Source: Silene latifolia
Taxonomy: Eukaryota; Streptophyta; Magnoliopsida; Caryophyllales; Caryophyllaceae
Length of the DNA: 64,000 nucleotides
Reading direction: 5' to 3'
Assembly: GCF_048544455.1 (NCBI RefSeq)
Contig: NC_133530.1
Span: 17,227,748 to 17,291,747, forward strand
Below the pieces are notes generated by a model. That model saw nothing but the letters and a program-made list of their open reading frames with translations. It was not told the origin of the DNA and ran no database searches. The first letter of the stretch is position 1. Each line of letters starts with the position of its first letter. The position numbers were made by a program, and so were the translations under genes. Positions 11,902-24,300 of this stretch are shown one piece after another.

Positions 11902-12058
11902 TATTAGTAAATATTCTGTGAATATTATTTGGTTATTATTCCCTTGTATTTCTCACAGTTTGTTGATATGTTGATATACTTTCCTTGTATGTAGCAACTA
12001 TGTATCCTATATATTTCTCATGAATAGAATACCCTAATCAGGGATTACATTACTTTCA
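11902..12058 (+). repeat. 5' LTR of the Copia element
   Basis: 157 bp ending ATTACATTACTTTCA; primer binding site begins at 12059. Confidence 0.85.
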
Positions 12059-15000
12059 TGGTATCAGTTACCAGGTCGCCAATTTCGTAAAATTGCTCAC
12101 GGCATTTTCCGATCCCGACCCTCTCTGCTTTGCCCTCGCCGTGGTTAGCCTCACGCCAAGATGCCCGGCGACGACAAAATCGATCCCCCCAAAAATTCCC
12201 TCCATCCTGTCTATACCGTCACCAATATTCAAAATAAGGTACGGGTCTTAGACGGACTCAAGGTCTCCTATTCTCTATGGGTTGACCTCTTCACCCTTCA
12301 TGCCCGAGGGTATAAGGTTCTCAATCACATCGACGGCACCGCTCCCCTGCTGAAACCGATGCTCTTTTCGCGACTTGGTCGGAAATTGATGCCATCGTCT
12401 TGCAGTGGATCTATGGCACCTTGTCGGATGATCTCCTGCCCCGTGTTTTCCAACGCAAGTCTACCGCTCGTGAAGCCTGGACCCGTGTTGAAAACATGTT
12501 TCTCAATAATAAGGGTGCGCGTGCTGCCAGTCTCGAGCATGAATTCAATAATTTAAAATTAGGTAATTTTCCGTCCTTTGATGCTTACTGTCAACGTATT
12601 CGTGAATTATCAGTTGCATTAGGCGACGTCGGAGCCGCCATTAATGAACAGCGCTTGGTTCTCCAATTGGTCCGTGGCTTACCCAAAGAGTATGACACGG
12701 TCGAGGCATATATTAACCAATCGCTTCCCAATTTTGAGACGGCCCGGAGTATGATTGAACTCGAAAATCACCGCCGTGACAGCCGTGAAGAACCGACGGC
12801 ATTAGTCACACCACCTGCCCCTCCTACTGATACTCGCACATGGGATGAAGCACCCAAGTCTGGTAATTCTCGCAATAATCGCTCTCATGGTGGTAAACGC
12901 GGGAATAAGGGAGGGGGAAATCGCCATCAATCGAAGCAGCAGTCACAACCTACTGCCGCCCATGTTCAGTGGGGAAATATGCCACCTTGGCCAACCCCGT
13001 GGACACCTCCACCATGCCCATATCCCACCTACCCCGGGTGGACAAACCCTTGGCAACCGTGGCCCATGTCGCCACAATTTTCTCGTCCCCGCACCAGTGG
13101 CAGCAATACCAAGGCACCGTCGTCTGGCTATGGTCAGGCACATGTCGCCTCTGTTCCCGAAGAAAATCCACAAATGACAGATTTGGGTCAAGCTTTTAAT
13201 GCTTTTACGCTGCAACCTTATGGACAAGGACCCTTCTATATGGACATTGGAGCTTCCTCCCATTTAAGCGCGGACGCAGGTAAACTTTCTTCCCTTATTA
13301 ATTCTAGTTCGATACGCTCTATTTGTGTCGGAAATGGCGCTAGCATTCCTGTACACGGCTCTGGGCACACTACCTTACCCACTCCAAACCGAAACCTTCA
13401 CCTACATAATGTCTTATATACACCTCAAATCATAAAGAACTTAATATCCGTAAGACAGTTTACCAAAGATAATAATGTTTCTGTTGAATTTGACCCGTGT
13501 GGTTTCTCTGCGAAGGATTTAGCGAATGGGAGTCTGATTCTGAGGAGTGATAGTGACGGAGACCTCTACCCCGTGTCAGCCGCGTCAACAAAATCCACGC
13601 CCGTGTCCAGCTCCACTTTTCTTGCTTTTTCCCCTGACATTTGGCATTCCCGTCTCGGTCATCCGGGTGCCTCTATTTTTAATTTTCTTAAGTCTAGTTC
13701 TCATATTGATTGTGTTAGCAAACTTAATAATAATTCTTTATGTCATTCATGTCAAATAAGCAAACACAAACGCTTACCTTTTTCCTATTCTTTGTCTCGT
13801 ACCGCTGCACCCTTTGACATTATTCATAGTGACTTGTGGACTTCACCAATCAAAAGTAAAGCCGGTTATAAATATTATATGATTTTGATTGATAATTTCA
13901 CGCAATTCGTCTGGGTTTATCCTTTAAAATACAAATCGGAAACCTTCTCTAAATTCCTCAAATTTCGTGCGTACGTAACAACTCAATTTCAGCGCTCAAT
14001 TAAAGCTTTCCAATGTGATTTAGGCCGAGAATTTGACAATAACGATTTCAAAAATTTTGCGGACCAAAATGGCCTAGTTTTTCGTTTCTCTTGTCCCCAA
14101 ACTTCATCTCAAAATGGTAAAGCCGAACGAATGTTACGACGTATAAATGAAATCGTTCTAGCCCTCCTCCACTACGCCTCCCTTCCCCTCGTGTATTGGG
14201 TCGATGCCCTTCATACGGCCGTTCATCTTCATAACATTCTGCCAACTAAAATTCTCACATACAACACACCAACTTCCGCTCTCTTCCACAAAAATCCCTC
14301 CTACTCTCATTTACGTGTCTTCGGGTGCGCGTGTTATCCAAACCTATCCGCCAAATCTCCCCATAAACTCGCCCCTCGCTCCACCAAATGCGTCTTCCTC
14401 GGGTACCCACAAGAATTTCGTGGGTACAAATGTATAGAGTTGTCTAGTGGTAATCTCATTGTGTCCCGTCACGTCACGTTCGACGAGTCAGTTCTTCCCT
14501 TTTGCATCATCCTCGACCCTGCCTCAACACACACCAGCTACCACACCTCCCCTATCCTCGTCACTCTCCCCAGCCGTGATTGATGCCTTCCTCAACACCC
14601 CGCCTGATGAACCCCATGTTCCCGACCCCACACCCCACTCTCCTCCACGACCCAACACACCGACCTCGCCAAATCCACCCAACTCCCCCACCCCTCCTGT
14701 CACCTCCCTTGAACCCGCCACACCACTTCCCAATCCAGCATCTCCCTAGCCTGCCTCTTCCCCTCCCACACCTGACAATACTCCCTCCCCTGCCATTGCC
14801 ACTCCTCGCCAGTCCATTTCTCTGCACCACTACAACCTACCTGACCCTCCCCCGTGCTCCCTTCGAGACCACACTATGACTACTCGAGCTATGAACGGGA
14901 TTTTTAAACCTCGTGTTCTTGCTGCCATTACCCAACCCCACCTTTCCCCACTTCCTAAGAACCCTCACGCTGCCTTACAGGATCCTAACTGGAATGCTGC

Positions 15001-16498
15001 TATGAATGACGAGCATTGAGCTTTAATTAATAATCACACTTGGGAACTTGTGCCTAGTCCGTCTAATGCTCATGTTATTCGATGTATGTGGCTCTTTCGT
15101 CACAAATTTAAGTCCGATGGTACTTTGCAGCGTTATAAAGCTCGCCTTGTGGTTAACGGTAAATGTCAACAGGTGGGTATTGATTGTGATGAAACCTTCA
15201 GCCCTGTGGTTAAACCCACAACGATCCGAACTGTTTTGAGTCTTGCGGTCACCCGTTCTTGGCCAATACATCAGTTAGATGTCAAAAATGCATTCCTACA
15301 CGGTGACCTTGCCGAAACGGTTTTTATGCACCAACCTCCGGGTTTTGTAGACCCCTCTAAGCCACGCCATGTATGTCGCCTCCGTAAATCCCTCTATGGT
15401 CTTAAGCAAGCTCCTCGGGCTTGGTATCAGCGGTTTACGACCTTTATTTTATCCAAGGGGTTTAAAAGCAGTGTATGTGATCAATCACTCTTTATTTTCC
15501 ATAGTGGACGGGACACGGCCTATCTTTTACTATATGTTGACGACATCGTTCTTACTGCCTCTAGCACATCCCTACTTCGTCGTATTATACATGACTTGTC
15601 ACAGGAATTTGCGATGTCAGACCTTGGTATTTTACATCACTTTCTCGGCATTCAGGTAACTCGCACTTCCTCCGGCCTATTTTTATCTCAACATAAGTAC
15701 GCCCGTGACATTCTCATACGTGCTAATATGGCTACGTGCAACCCTGTGTCCACCCCTGTTGAACCCGGGTCTAAGCTTAGTGCTACGGCTGGTCCGCTCA
15801 TCCCTAACCCGACTACATATCGTCGCATTGTCGGAGCCCTTCAGTATCTTACCAACACTCGACCCGATATTGCCTACGCGGTCCAACAGGTTTGTTTGTT
15901 TATGCATGCCCCTCGTGAGCCCCACTTCCAATTTATGAAACGTATCTTACGGTATATTAAGGGCACTATTGATTGTGGTCTCAACATTTCGAAATCAACC
16001 GCTCATACTTTAACTGCCTATACTGATGCTGATTGGGCGGGTTGCCCTGACTCACGACGCTCTACTTCCGGTTATTGTGTCTTTCTTGGTGACAACTTGG
16101 TATCTTGGTCTTCCAAGCGCCAACGTACTGTCTCTCGCTCCAGCGCGGAAGCAGAATATAGGGGAGTTGCAAATGTAGTTGCTGAGACTTGCTGGCTACG
16201 AAATTTGTTACTCGAACTTCGAGTCCCTATTAAATCGGCCAGCCTCGTTTATTGTGACAATGTTTCTGCGGTCTATCTTTCCGACAATCCTGTTCAACAT
16301 CAGCGAACCAGCAAGCACATTGAGATTGACATTCACTTTGTTCGCGAACAGGTTCGCATTGGGAAGGTGAAAGTTCTACATGTTCCTACGGATTATCAAT
16401 ATGCTGACATTTTCACGAAGGGCCTTCCCAAGCATTTTTTTACGAGATTTCGGTCCAGTCTCAGCGTTCGTTGCCCTCCCGCTTAGACTGCGGGGGTA

Positions 16499-16655
16499 TA
16501 TTAGTAAATATTCTGTGAATATTATTTGGTTATTATTCCCTTGTATTTCTCACAGTTTGTTGATATGTTGATATACTTTTCTTGTATGTAGCAACTATGT
16601 ATCCTATATATTTCTCATGAATAGAATACCCTAATCAGGGATTACATTACTTTCA
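16499..16655 (+). repeat. 3' LTR of the Copia element
   Basis: 157 bp, one base different from the 5' copy. Confidence 0.85.
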
Positions 16656-16867
16656 GTATAATTAATAGTATAACGATACTTGGAGAAAAAGAAGAAATTC
16701 AATATTGAACCATCTTTGTCTTTCCACAAGAATCTTACATCTTTAAAAAGGCCTTTGATAGTTTGATACGTGAAATTTTATGAAATGTCCTACATTTATT
16801 ACATGCACTTTTTTTTTTTTTGGTACGCTATTAGTTTTCAGTAAGTCTCGCTTGTGAGTTGTGACGT

Positions 16868-16992
16868 GTATATCCGTTACAAAACTGTGATCTGATGGGT
16901 TAATTATTACTCACGTGAGTAGTCACAAATGATTTGTCTTATCTACTCGTGTGGGTTTTACTTGACCCGTTACAAACTTGTGACGGATATCG
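16868..16992. mobile_element. MITE of the TATCCGTCACAAGTTTGTGACGG family
   Basis: Left end TATATCCGTTACAAAACTGTGA pairs with right end TTACAAACTTGTGACGGATA. Related copies lie at 25469-25626 and 62000-62155, and fragments near 26642 and 29900. It sits about 230 bp upstream of WAK copy 2. Confidence 0.6.
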
Positions 16993-17094
16993 GCCGTCAC
17001 AAATCTGTTGACTTAAATCCGCCATGGCACAAGATCAACCCTTCAATTCAACTTGTTGTCCTAAAGCTTCCCTATATTCAACCGTACCTCCCTC

Positions 17095-17102
17095 TATAAA
17101 TA
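17095..17102 (+). promoter_or_regulatory. TATA box of WAK copy 2
   Basis: TATAAATA in a CT-rich context, 125 bp before the ATG at 17227. Spacing implies a 5' UTR near 90-100 nt. Inferred from consensus only. Confidence 0.5.
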
Positions 17103-17226
17103 TTATCACATGATCACAAAAGAAACCAAACCATAAGTAAGCTACACTATAATACAACAGTTTTTGACTCATTATAATATTATTCAAACAATTTAAATAA
17201 ATTAAATCACATAATCTACACAAAAA

Positions 17227-20200
17227 ATGAGATTAATCAATAATTTTATCCTAATATTTGTTATTGCAACCATGAAACACTTGATAATCACATCGGTCAC
17301 GACAGCAATCGAAGCAGAGAAAGGAGCAACAGACAACCAATGGACATTGCACGAAAAATGCCCAAACAAATGTGGTAACGTTACAATCCCGTACCCATTT
17401 GGTACAGGAACGGGATGTTATTACAACGAGAGTATCAACGACATTTTTTACAAAATCGATTGTGATAACACGTCCAAAGACGACACACCTCGTCCCATGT
17501 ATGCAGGGCTCGAGGTGCTAGACATCTTATTACCTGAAGGAGAAATTCGCGTTTCTAACGCAATTTCTCAAATTTGTTTTGCCAAAAATGGCAAACAAGT
17601 TTTCCAAAATAACGCGACAATTTCGCAGATTTACGATTTCTAGTACCAAAAGTGTTTTCGCGGCCATAGGGTGTGACACCTTTGCTTGGTTCAAAGGAAT
17701 GCGTCATAAGCAATCATATTATACTGGATGTATGACAGTATGTGATACAATCCACGACGTTGTTGCGAATGGAACGTGTAAAGATCTCGGTTGTTGTACT
17801 ACTCCAGTACCCGAGGGCGTGACCAACATTACCGTTGAAGCCCAAAGTTTTCACCAACACAAGGATGTTATCGGGTTTAATCCTTGTGGTTCTGCATTTG
17901 TTGTTGAAAAAAATGCTTTGTATTTTCGGATTGATAACGTAACTAATGTGCCTCTTAAGGCAGGGGAGCTCCCGGTTATCTTTGATTGGATGATTGGTAC
18001 AGAAAATTGCGCAATAGCTCAAGCAAGAGGGACGTGCTTGTGCAATGGCGATAGTACTTGTGATGATTCGAGTGTTAATGTTGGTTATCGGTGCAAGTGT
18101 AACGATGGATACTCGGGTAATCCATACTTAGCAAATGGTTGCAAAGGTATTTATTTATTTATTTTTACTTTTTGCATATTCTCTTGTGTACCCTGAACTT
18201 TTTCGTTTTCTAAGATGTATCCTCGTTTTTCACAAAAAAACTTTGAGTGATAATAATTCGTTGTTACGAGTTCAGAAAACGGTATTTTTTTTCAAACCAG
18301 TGGTAAGTTATGGTTGGTCAAAGCTTTTTTAACGAATAAACTTTGACCGACCATAATTCCTGACTACTAGTTGAGACGTTGGTGAATTCTTTTTCAAACT
18401 GAAGACCTCTTAAAACGGACAATTTGAAAAAAAAAAATTATCGTATTCTGAATTTGTAGCCAAGAGTTACTGGCGGTCAAAGTTTTTTTCCAAGAGAAAG
18501 AGGGGTATATCTTAGAAAATGAAAAAGTTGAGGGGGTACACGAGAGAATATCCCTTACTTTTTTTCATTCATACTTTACTTGAGAACGGTATAATCTAAA
18601 ACCGTTCTTGTATGGTTGTTCATTTTATAACAGCTCCGTGTCATTCTGGAAAAACCGTTCTAATATAGGCATTTTATAAACCCAAAATTGACTTGCAGTT
18701 CTACGAAGATACTTGTATAAAATGGTCTTATATGTTAGTAGTATGTTCCGTGTAACATGTTTGTAAAAACTGATAATTTCGAGTTGTGTTACGTAGATGT
18801 GGATGAGTGTGCTGATCAAGGCCTCAACAACTGTAAAAAGCAAGAATATTGTATCAATTCTAATGGTGGCTATAGTTGTCGTTGCCCAAAAGGCTTCCAT
18901 GGCGATGGGACAAAGACGGGTACTTGTATACCTCATCGCAAGGAAATTTCTACGACATCTTTCAAGGTCTCGGTTGGTAAGTAAAAACTCTTACAACAGT
19001 ACTTCAATATATATGTGATGGTTGCCATAACAAAGCATAAACGTCAACAATTAATTGTGTGAATCAATTAAAAGATTATTTTCAATCAACTGAGCAATTC
19101 TTAATCTTTTAGTTTATTGGGGATGCTTCAGAGCACTATTGGTCGTTGTAGAGCGAGATTTTGACAAATTTGATGTATAATTGTCAGGTGTTGGTGGTAG
19201 TATCATTGGTTTAATAATGCTAGCATTTGTACTATACTTGCAACGAGAGAAAAAGCGTCTAAAAATAGCTCGCGAAACCTTCTTTAGACAAAATGGCGGT
19301 CACTTGTTGCATCAAAGGCTTATCTCTGGAAGAGATGTAAAGGTCGAAATGCTCAAAGTATTCACCATCGAAGAACTTGAAAAGGCGACAAACAAATATA
19401 GCGATAACAATATCATAGGCGAGGGTGGATTTGGTGTCGTATACAAAGGAACCTTGGATAACAATCAAGTAGTTGCTATTAAGAAGTCTCGCAAGGTAGA
19501 CTCTGCCCAAACCGAGCAATTCATTAATGAAGTCGTCATATTATCTCAATTGAATAACCGGCATGTGGTGAAGCTCTTAGGGTGTTGTCTGGAGACCGAG
19601 TTACCATTACTTGTGTACGAGTTTATTGACAATGGAACGTTAAGCGACCATTTACATGATGAGGTGAAAGCGTCTCTGCTTAAGTGGGATATGAGGCTTA
19701 AAATCGCGTCTCAAGTGGCCGAGGTTTTATCCTATTTGCACACCACAATTTCGATACCTATAATTCATAGAGATATCAAGTCCACCAACATTCTCTTGGA
19801 CCAAAATTACATGGCCAAAGTGGCCGATTTTGGAGCGTCAAGATTGGTTCCAGTCGATCAAGATCATTTAGCCACTATAATCCTAGGAACGCGTGGTTAT
19901 TTGGATCCTGAGTACTTGCAAACAAGTGAATTAACTCAAAAGAGTGATGTCTACAGCTTTGGAGTAGTTCTGGTCGAACTTTTTACTAGAGAATATGCAC
20001 TTTCTTTTGATAGGCCTGAAAATGAGAGATGTCTTGCCAACTTCTTTCTCATGAAATTGAAGGAAGATCGACTTCTCGAGATCATTGACAAAATAATAGC
20101 AAGTGCTGAAGTGTCGGAGCAAGTTAAAGAAGTAGCTAATCTTGCTCAATGGTGCTTGAGATTAAAGGGTGATGAGAGACCAACTATGAAGGAAGTTGGG

Positions 20201-20392
20201 GCCGAGCTAGAGAGAATAAGAGGAAGGGTTGGACTTGGATCACAGCCCTTGGTTAGATGTGGTGTGGTGAACCGAAATGACAATGATGCATACTTAAGTG
20301 GCGAGTCGTCGATGCCACCGAAGGAAAGTACCATGGAGTCTTCTAATAGCCAAGTTAGTAGCCTTTTGGAATCCTTAGAATTTGCAAGATAG
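17227..20392 (+). pseudogene. Wall-associated kinase-like receptor, copy 2, frame break in exon 1
   Basis: Exons 17227-18146, 18797-18976 and 19188-20392. The start gives a hydrophobic leader (FILIFVIATMKHLIITSV), then the galacturonan-binding block CPNKCGNVTIPYPFG, EGF-like modules ([13 protein letters not shown] in exon 2), a transmembrane segment (IIGLIMLAFVLYL) and an intact kinase with [28 protein letters not shown] and DFGASRL. Close to copy 1 throughout. In exon 1 the frame from the ATG stops at TAG 17641-17643, while homology resumes in another frame at [11 protein letters not shown]. Aligned with copy 1 this is a net loss of 5 bases at about 17623-17631; exon 1 is 920 nt where 925 would fit the phase-1 donor. 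As written it is a pseudogene, but everything else is intact, so an assembly error must be excluded. Confidence 0.75.
18172..18553. mobile_element. Long-TIR MITE in WAK copy 2 intron 1
   Basis: Left ATATTCTCTTGTGTACCC plus CTTTTTCGTTTTCTAAGAT is matched on the other strand at the right (ATCTTAGAAAATGAAAAAG..GGGTACACGAGAGAATAT). Terminal repeats are about 50 bp, the whole about 380 bp. No clear target duplication; a Mutator-type MITE is likely. It explains why this intron is 650 bp against 217 bp in copy 1. Confidence 0.6.
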
Positions 20393-20520
20393 TATTATTT
20401 GCAAGATTGTGTTGTACTTATGTTTTATGGCAAATTCTCAGATCACACAGGCCTTTTTCGTCTAAAATTAAGATAAAGAAAATGTCATCATTATTTTAAT
20501 AACAAAATGTTGCAAATAAA

Positions 20521-20730
20521 CCAAGTTGTGTTAGTCCAGTGGTAGCCGGGTTAAACCTTAAAGCTTGCAGAAATGCAGGAGTTGAGAGGTCCCGGGTTCG
20601 ACTACCAGCTGGGGCGATCATCACTTGGCCACTGCAGCCCCCGAAGGGGGTGGCTTACATGGTCCATGTGGTGGTGCGGGAATGCATGGGCCCGGGGGGA
20701 CTCAACCCCCTCGTCATCAAAAAAAAAAAA
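20521..20730 (+). mobile_element. tRNA-derived SINE with perfect 17-bp target duplication
   Basis: Pol III A box (TAGTCCAGTGGTAG) and B box (GGTTCGACTACC) are followed by a body ending CCCCTCGTCATC and poly(A). AAAATGTTGCAAATAAA flanks both sides (20504-20520, 20731-20747). The tail CCCCTCGTCATCAAAA recurs, inverted, in WAK copy 3 intron 1. Confidence 0.88.
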
Positions 20731-20983
20731 AAAATGTTGCAAATAAAGTTATGGCTAAAATTGCTCACATTTTTATTAGAAAATTGTTCTGGTAACTTTT
20801 TTCTAAAAAAAAATAGTAACATTTTATCGTAAATGGATCACATTTTTTGAAGGAAGACTTTTTACGCAATTGTTGACCGTAATACTTTGCATTTTGGATT
20901 ATCTGGCCCGTCCTTAGCTATATGGTGATAATTATCTAAGTAAAATGTCCAAATTTATACGTAAATAACTTCTTGAGTGTAAT

Positions 20984-21104
20984 AATCGAATGTCTTAGTT
21001 TAGTGGTTAAGACAAAAGTATTGTGGACAATAAGTCCCAGGTTTGAATCTCCCCTCCTCTCTCCAATAATGCAACTAAGTGCACGGTCTTAGTTAGACAA
21101 AATA
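20984..21104 (+). mobile_element. Second tRNA-derived SINE
   Basis: A box-like TAGTTTAGTGGTTAAGAC and B box-like GGTTTGAATCTCCC. Flanks AACTTCTTGAGTGTAAT and AACTTCATTGAGTGTAAT form a near-perfect duplication (20967-20983, 21105-21122). Different family from the 20521 SINE. Confidence 0.7.
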
Positions 21105-21320
21105 AACTTCATTGAGTGTAATGATATATTGATATTGATATTGATATTCAACATTGTTATGCAACCAAATACAATACAACTCGCTTTTATTCTCAAGTCA
21201 CTACAATTATATCATGAACCACCAAGTCTTTTTCTGTAAACTAGCCTTGTTTAAGATCGTCTTAACTTCACAGCATACTTAACACGGTATTATATAAGAT
21301 ATTCTGTTTTTTCCATGGTT

Positions 21321-24300
21321 CTAACAAGAAAGATTTTGACCAGGATCGACTCCGAAATCTTGACAATACTGCTGATATAACTGAATGCGATCATTAGCTT
21401 CAGCCTGATTTTTTCCATTACATTCAAGATCACCATTAATAGCTCGGATCGTTGCTCCGAATCCCTGGTTCAATACTGAATGTACGTTGTTCATCCAAAA
21501 CCACAAGGCCGTCTTAAACGAAGTAACAACATCATTAGCTACAATTTCCGGGTTGTTTAACCCGTCGAATCCAATTGATTGTCCGGCTGGACCGTAGTTG
21601 TAGTTCCATGACAGTTGAATCGGGCCTCTTCCGTAATACTTCTTGCCTGCCACACACGGGTATTGCGTGTTGGTTGTATCGCAATATGCGTCGTTTGTTG
21701 CTGCGCCATTGTTCTCCTCTGTGCTACAAAACCCTGTTGAATATATAACAAAGGAAAATATTACCAACGTGTTAACCAAAAGTTTAAACCGATAATTGGG
21801 ACGTAATCTTTTTGTACTAGCCGAGTCTCCTAGGCACCGCTTTGACTCGATTTTTTTGCCATTTATATGTTTTTTTCATTCAAAATTTATTTTTCACAAA
21901 ACCCGTCTTCAGCAAGACTAGTTGTTTATTTTTTGTGAAAGATTTTAGGGGTTTTTTTTACGTGGTGCCCTTGTATTTTTTCGAATTTTACGTGGTACCC
22001 CTCGGTTTTCAAAAATATCACTTTTACCCCTAAACTTAGCAAATAGTTCGTAAAATACCCAAAATACTAAAAATCGAATTTTTAAGAGTTAAATTTTGTA
22101 AAGAAAATATGTTTGTGATTGAGTAGATGATATCTTATATATATATATATAAAACTGGGTTGAAACGCTGTGGATGCGCCACGTGTCAACCCAGCATTAA
22201 ATACGAGTATTAATTACAGCTGAACATTAAATATAAACATAATAAATGCAGCATAAATCTCAGTAAATATTAATTATAATTTAATAAATTTTATTATAAA
22301 ATTATATTAAATAATTATGTTGATTTGATTCTAAATTTATTAAAAAAAAATATTTTGATAAAAATTCTAAATTGTAAATAAAAACGTTCATTGCGAAAAA
22401 TGCTTTCAATCGAGTATACTATTCATTATATTTATTAACATAATTTGATATTTAGAGATGATTAAAGTGAGCATCTTACAATGTTTTACATTTACGTAAA
22501 AAAACATTTTAAGAAAGTTATAAAACTTAGACTATTAATTTTATTAAGAAATATATATTTTAAAGAGTCACTGTATATATTAAAAACAAAACTTTTAAAA
22601 AAAAAACTACTAAGATATAAGTTTTTATAGTGTGGGAACGAAAAAATTATATTGCGACAAAATGAATACATATGAGATTTTGAGAGGTTTAAATACTGTG
22701 ATAACGAGTATGTATGTACACAGTGATCACGAATGAGTTTGAATAATTAAAAGAAAAGTAATGATTATTAAGTAATATAATATTATATATGGTTTTTCTA
22801 CGTGATACCCCATGTTTCTTCGCATTCTACGTGATACCCCTATATTTTTGAAAATATAAGTGGTATCCCTAAATGTAGTAAAATGTTCTAAAAATACACA
22901 ATCTTCTAAAAATCACGTTTTAATATGTCATATTTTGTAAAGAAAATATGTTTACAATTGAGTAGACGATGTTTATGTTAATGACATGACAAATTATTGC
23001 CACAAAAATCAATAAAAAATGTATAAATTAAACATTCTAAAGAGGCGGATTAGAGCATTTTGGGTATTTTAAGATGTTTTTATCATGTTTAGGGGTACCA
23101 CGGGTATTTTTGAAAAGCGAGGGGTATCACATAGAATTCGAATAAATACAAGGGTATCATGTAGAAAAACCCTATTATATAAACAACATGAAAAAGTAAA
23201 ATACACATTACATTTTTCTTTAATATCTTTAGTTAAATATGTATACGTCAAGAACAAAACATTAGTTATGACTAACTAGATATTACTTTTATTTAAATAT
23301 TTTATACGTTATCTTATAAAAATGATATTTGAGAAAATTCAACCTATTTTATTTACGGTAAACTCTTATCGTTATATATAGTTGTTAAAAAAACAAAAGG
23401 TGCAAATTTCTGATAGATATGTTTGACACATAGCACATGTAAGACACAACCAAAACATTTGAATAAGTTTAGTTTGGGCCATATATGTTTGATACATAAA
23501 TATCAAACGTTATACATACAAAATTAAAAATTGCATAAAATTATATTCACATCATTTTGAATAAATCTTTTAACTGATTTGGAACATAACGTATCGTGAA
23601 ATGATATAATTTGATACCTTAATGTTGATTGTTGCATTATTCGAATAAATTTTATTTTAATTAATGTGATAATTTGATCAGTTACAATTTTTTTTTTGTA
23701 AAACGTTGATCATGCGTAATTAACTATAACTTAGTATTAGTTTTAATTAAAATTATATGTATTTTATTTTAAAACACTGAACTTAAACCTAAAAAAATAA
23801 AATTTGAGAAAAAAAATTAATTTATTTTTATTTATAGGTAAAAATATTAAAGGTTATATACGAATTATATTATTTTTCTTCAATTATAATAATAAAATTT
23901 TAAAACAGGCCGCGCGAAGCGCGGGATACTACCTAGTTTATGTTAATAGTGTGGCAAATTATATGCAAAAAATCAACAAAAAATGCATTAAATCAACATT
24001 TAAAAGAGGTGAATTAGAACATTTTGGGTTTTTTAAAAGGTTTTTATTATGTTCAGGGGTACCAGTGATATTTTTTAAAACTGAGGGGTACCACGTAGAA
24101 TTCGTAAAAATACAAGGATACCATGTAGAAAAACCCTACTCCCTCCTATTCACTATGATATTCCACATTGCTTTTGGGTAGTTTTTAAGAAGAATGAAAT
24201 TTGTGGTGGAAAATGGGGGAAATGGAAAGTAAGAGAGGAAAAGTGGGGTCACAAATCCTAAGAATCACAAATTATAGACTAATAAGGAAAGTGAAAGATC

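Larger units (their letters stand above)
11902..16655 (+). mobile_element. Ty1/Copia retrotransposon, short LTRs, Gag-Pol, broken
   Basis: Direct repeats of 157 bp at 11902-12058 and 16499-16655 differ at one site and are flanked by GTATA (11897-11901, 16656-16660). TGGTATCAG follows the left LTR and a purine-rich GACTGCGGGGG precedes the right one. Domain order is Copia: Gag, protease (FYMDIGASSHLS), GAG-pre-integrase (WHSRLGHPG), integrase (HSDLWTSPIKSKAGY), reverse transcriptase (LYVDDIVLTAS), RNase H (TDADWAGCPDSRRSTSGY). Size and short LTRs suggest the Ale/Retrofit lineage, not proven. The reading frame carries a few breaks, so it is a fossil, although the LTR identity makes it young. 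Confidence 0.93.
21949..24136. mobile_element. Mutator-like MITE (outer copy), split by a Helitron
   Basis: Left end GGGTTTTTTTTACGTGGTGCC pairs with right end ACCATGTAGAAAAACCC. Removing the Helitron leaves about 384 bp, the size of the intact sister at 22790-23172, to which it is collinear. The right end abuts a Stowaway MITE, so its target duplication is not clear. Confidence 0.75.

Noticed and set aside
14447-14879. Overlapping proline-rich ORFs on both strands
   Set aside because: Shadows of a CCx-rich low-complexity stretch within the Copia Pol region.
20521-20610. A tRNA gene, from the A and B boxes
   Set aside because: Spacing, poly(A) tail and target duplication mark it as a SINE; no acceptor stem or anticodon arm could be formed.
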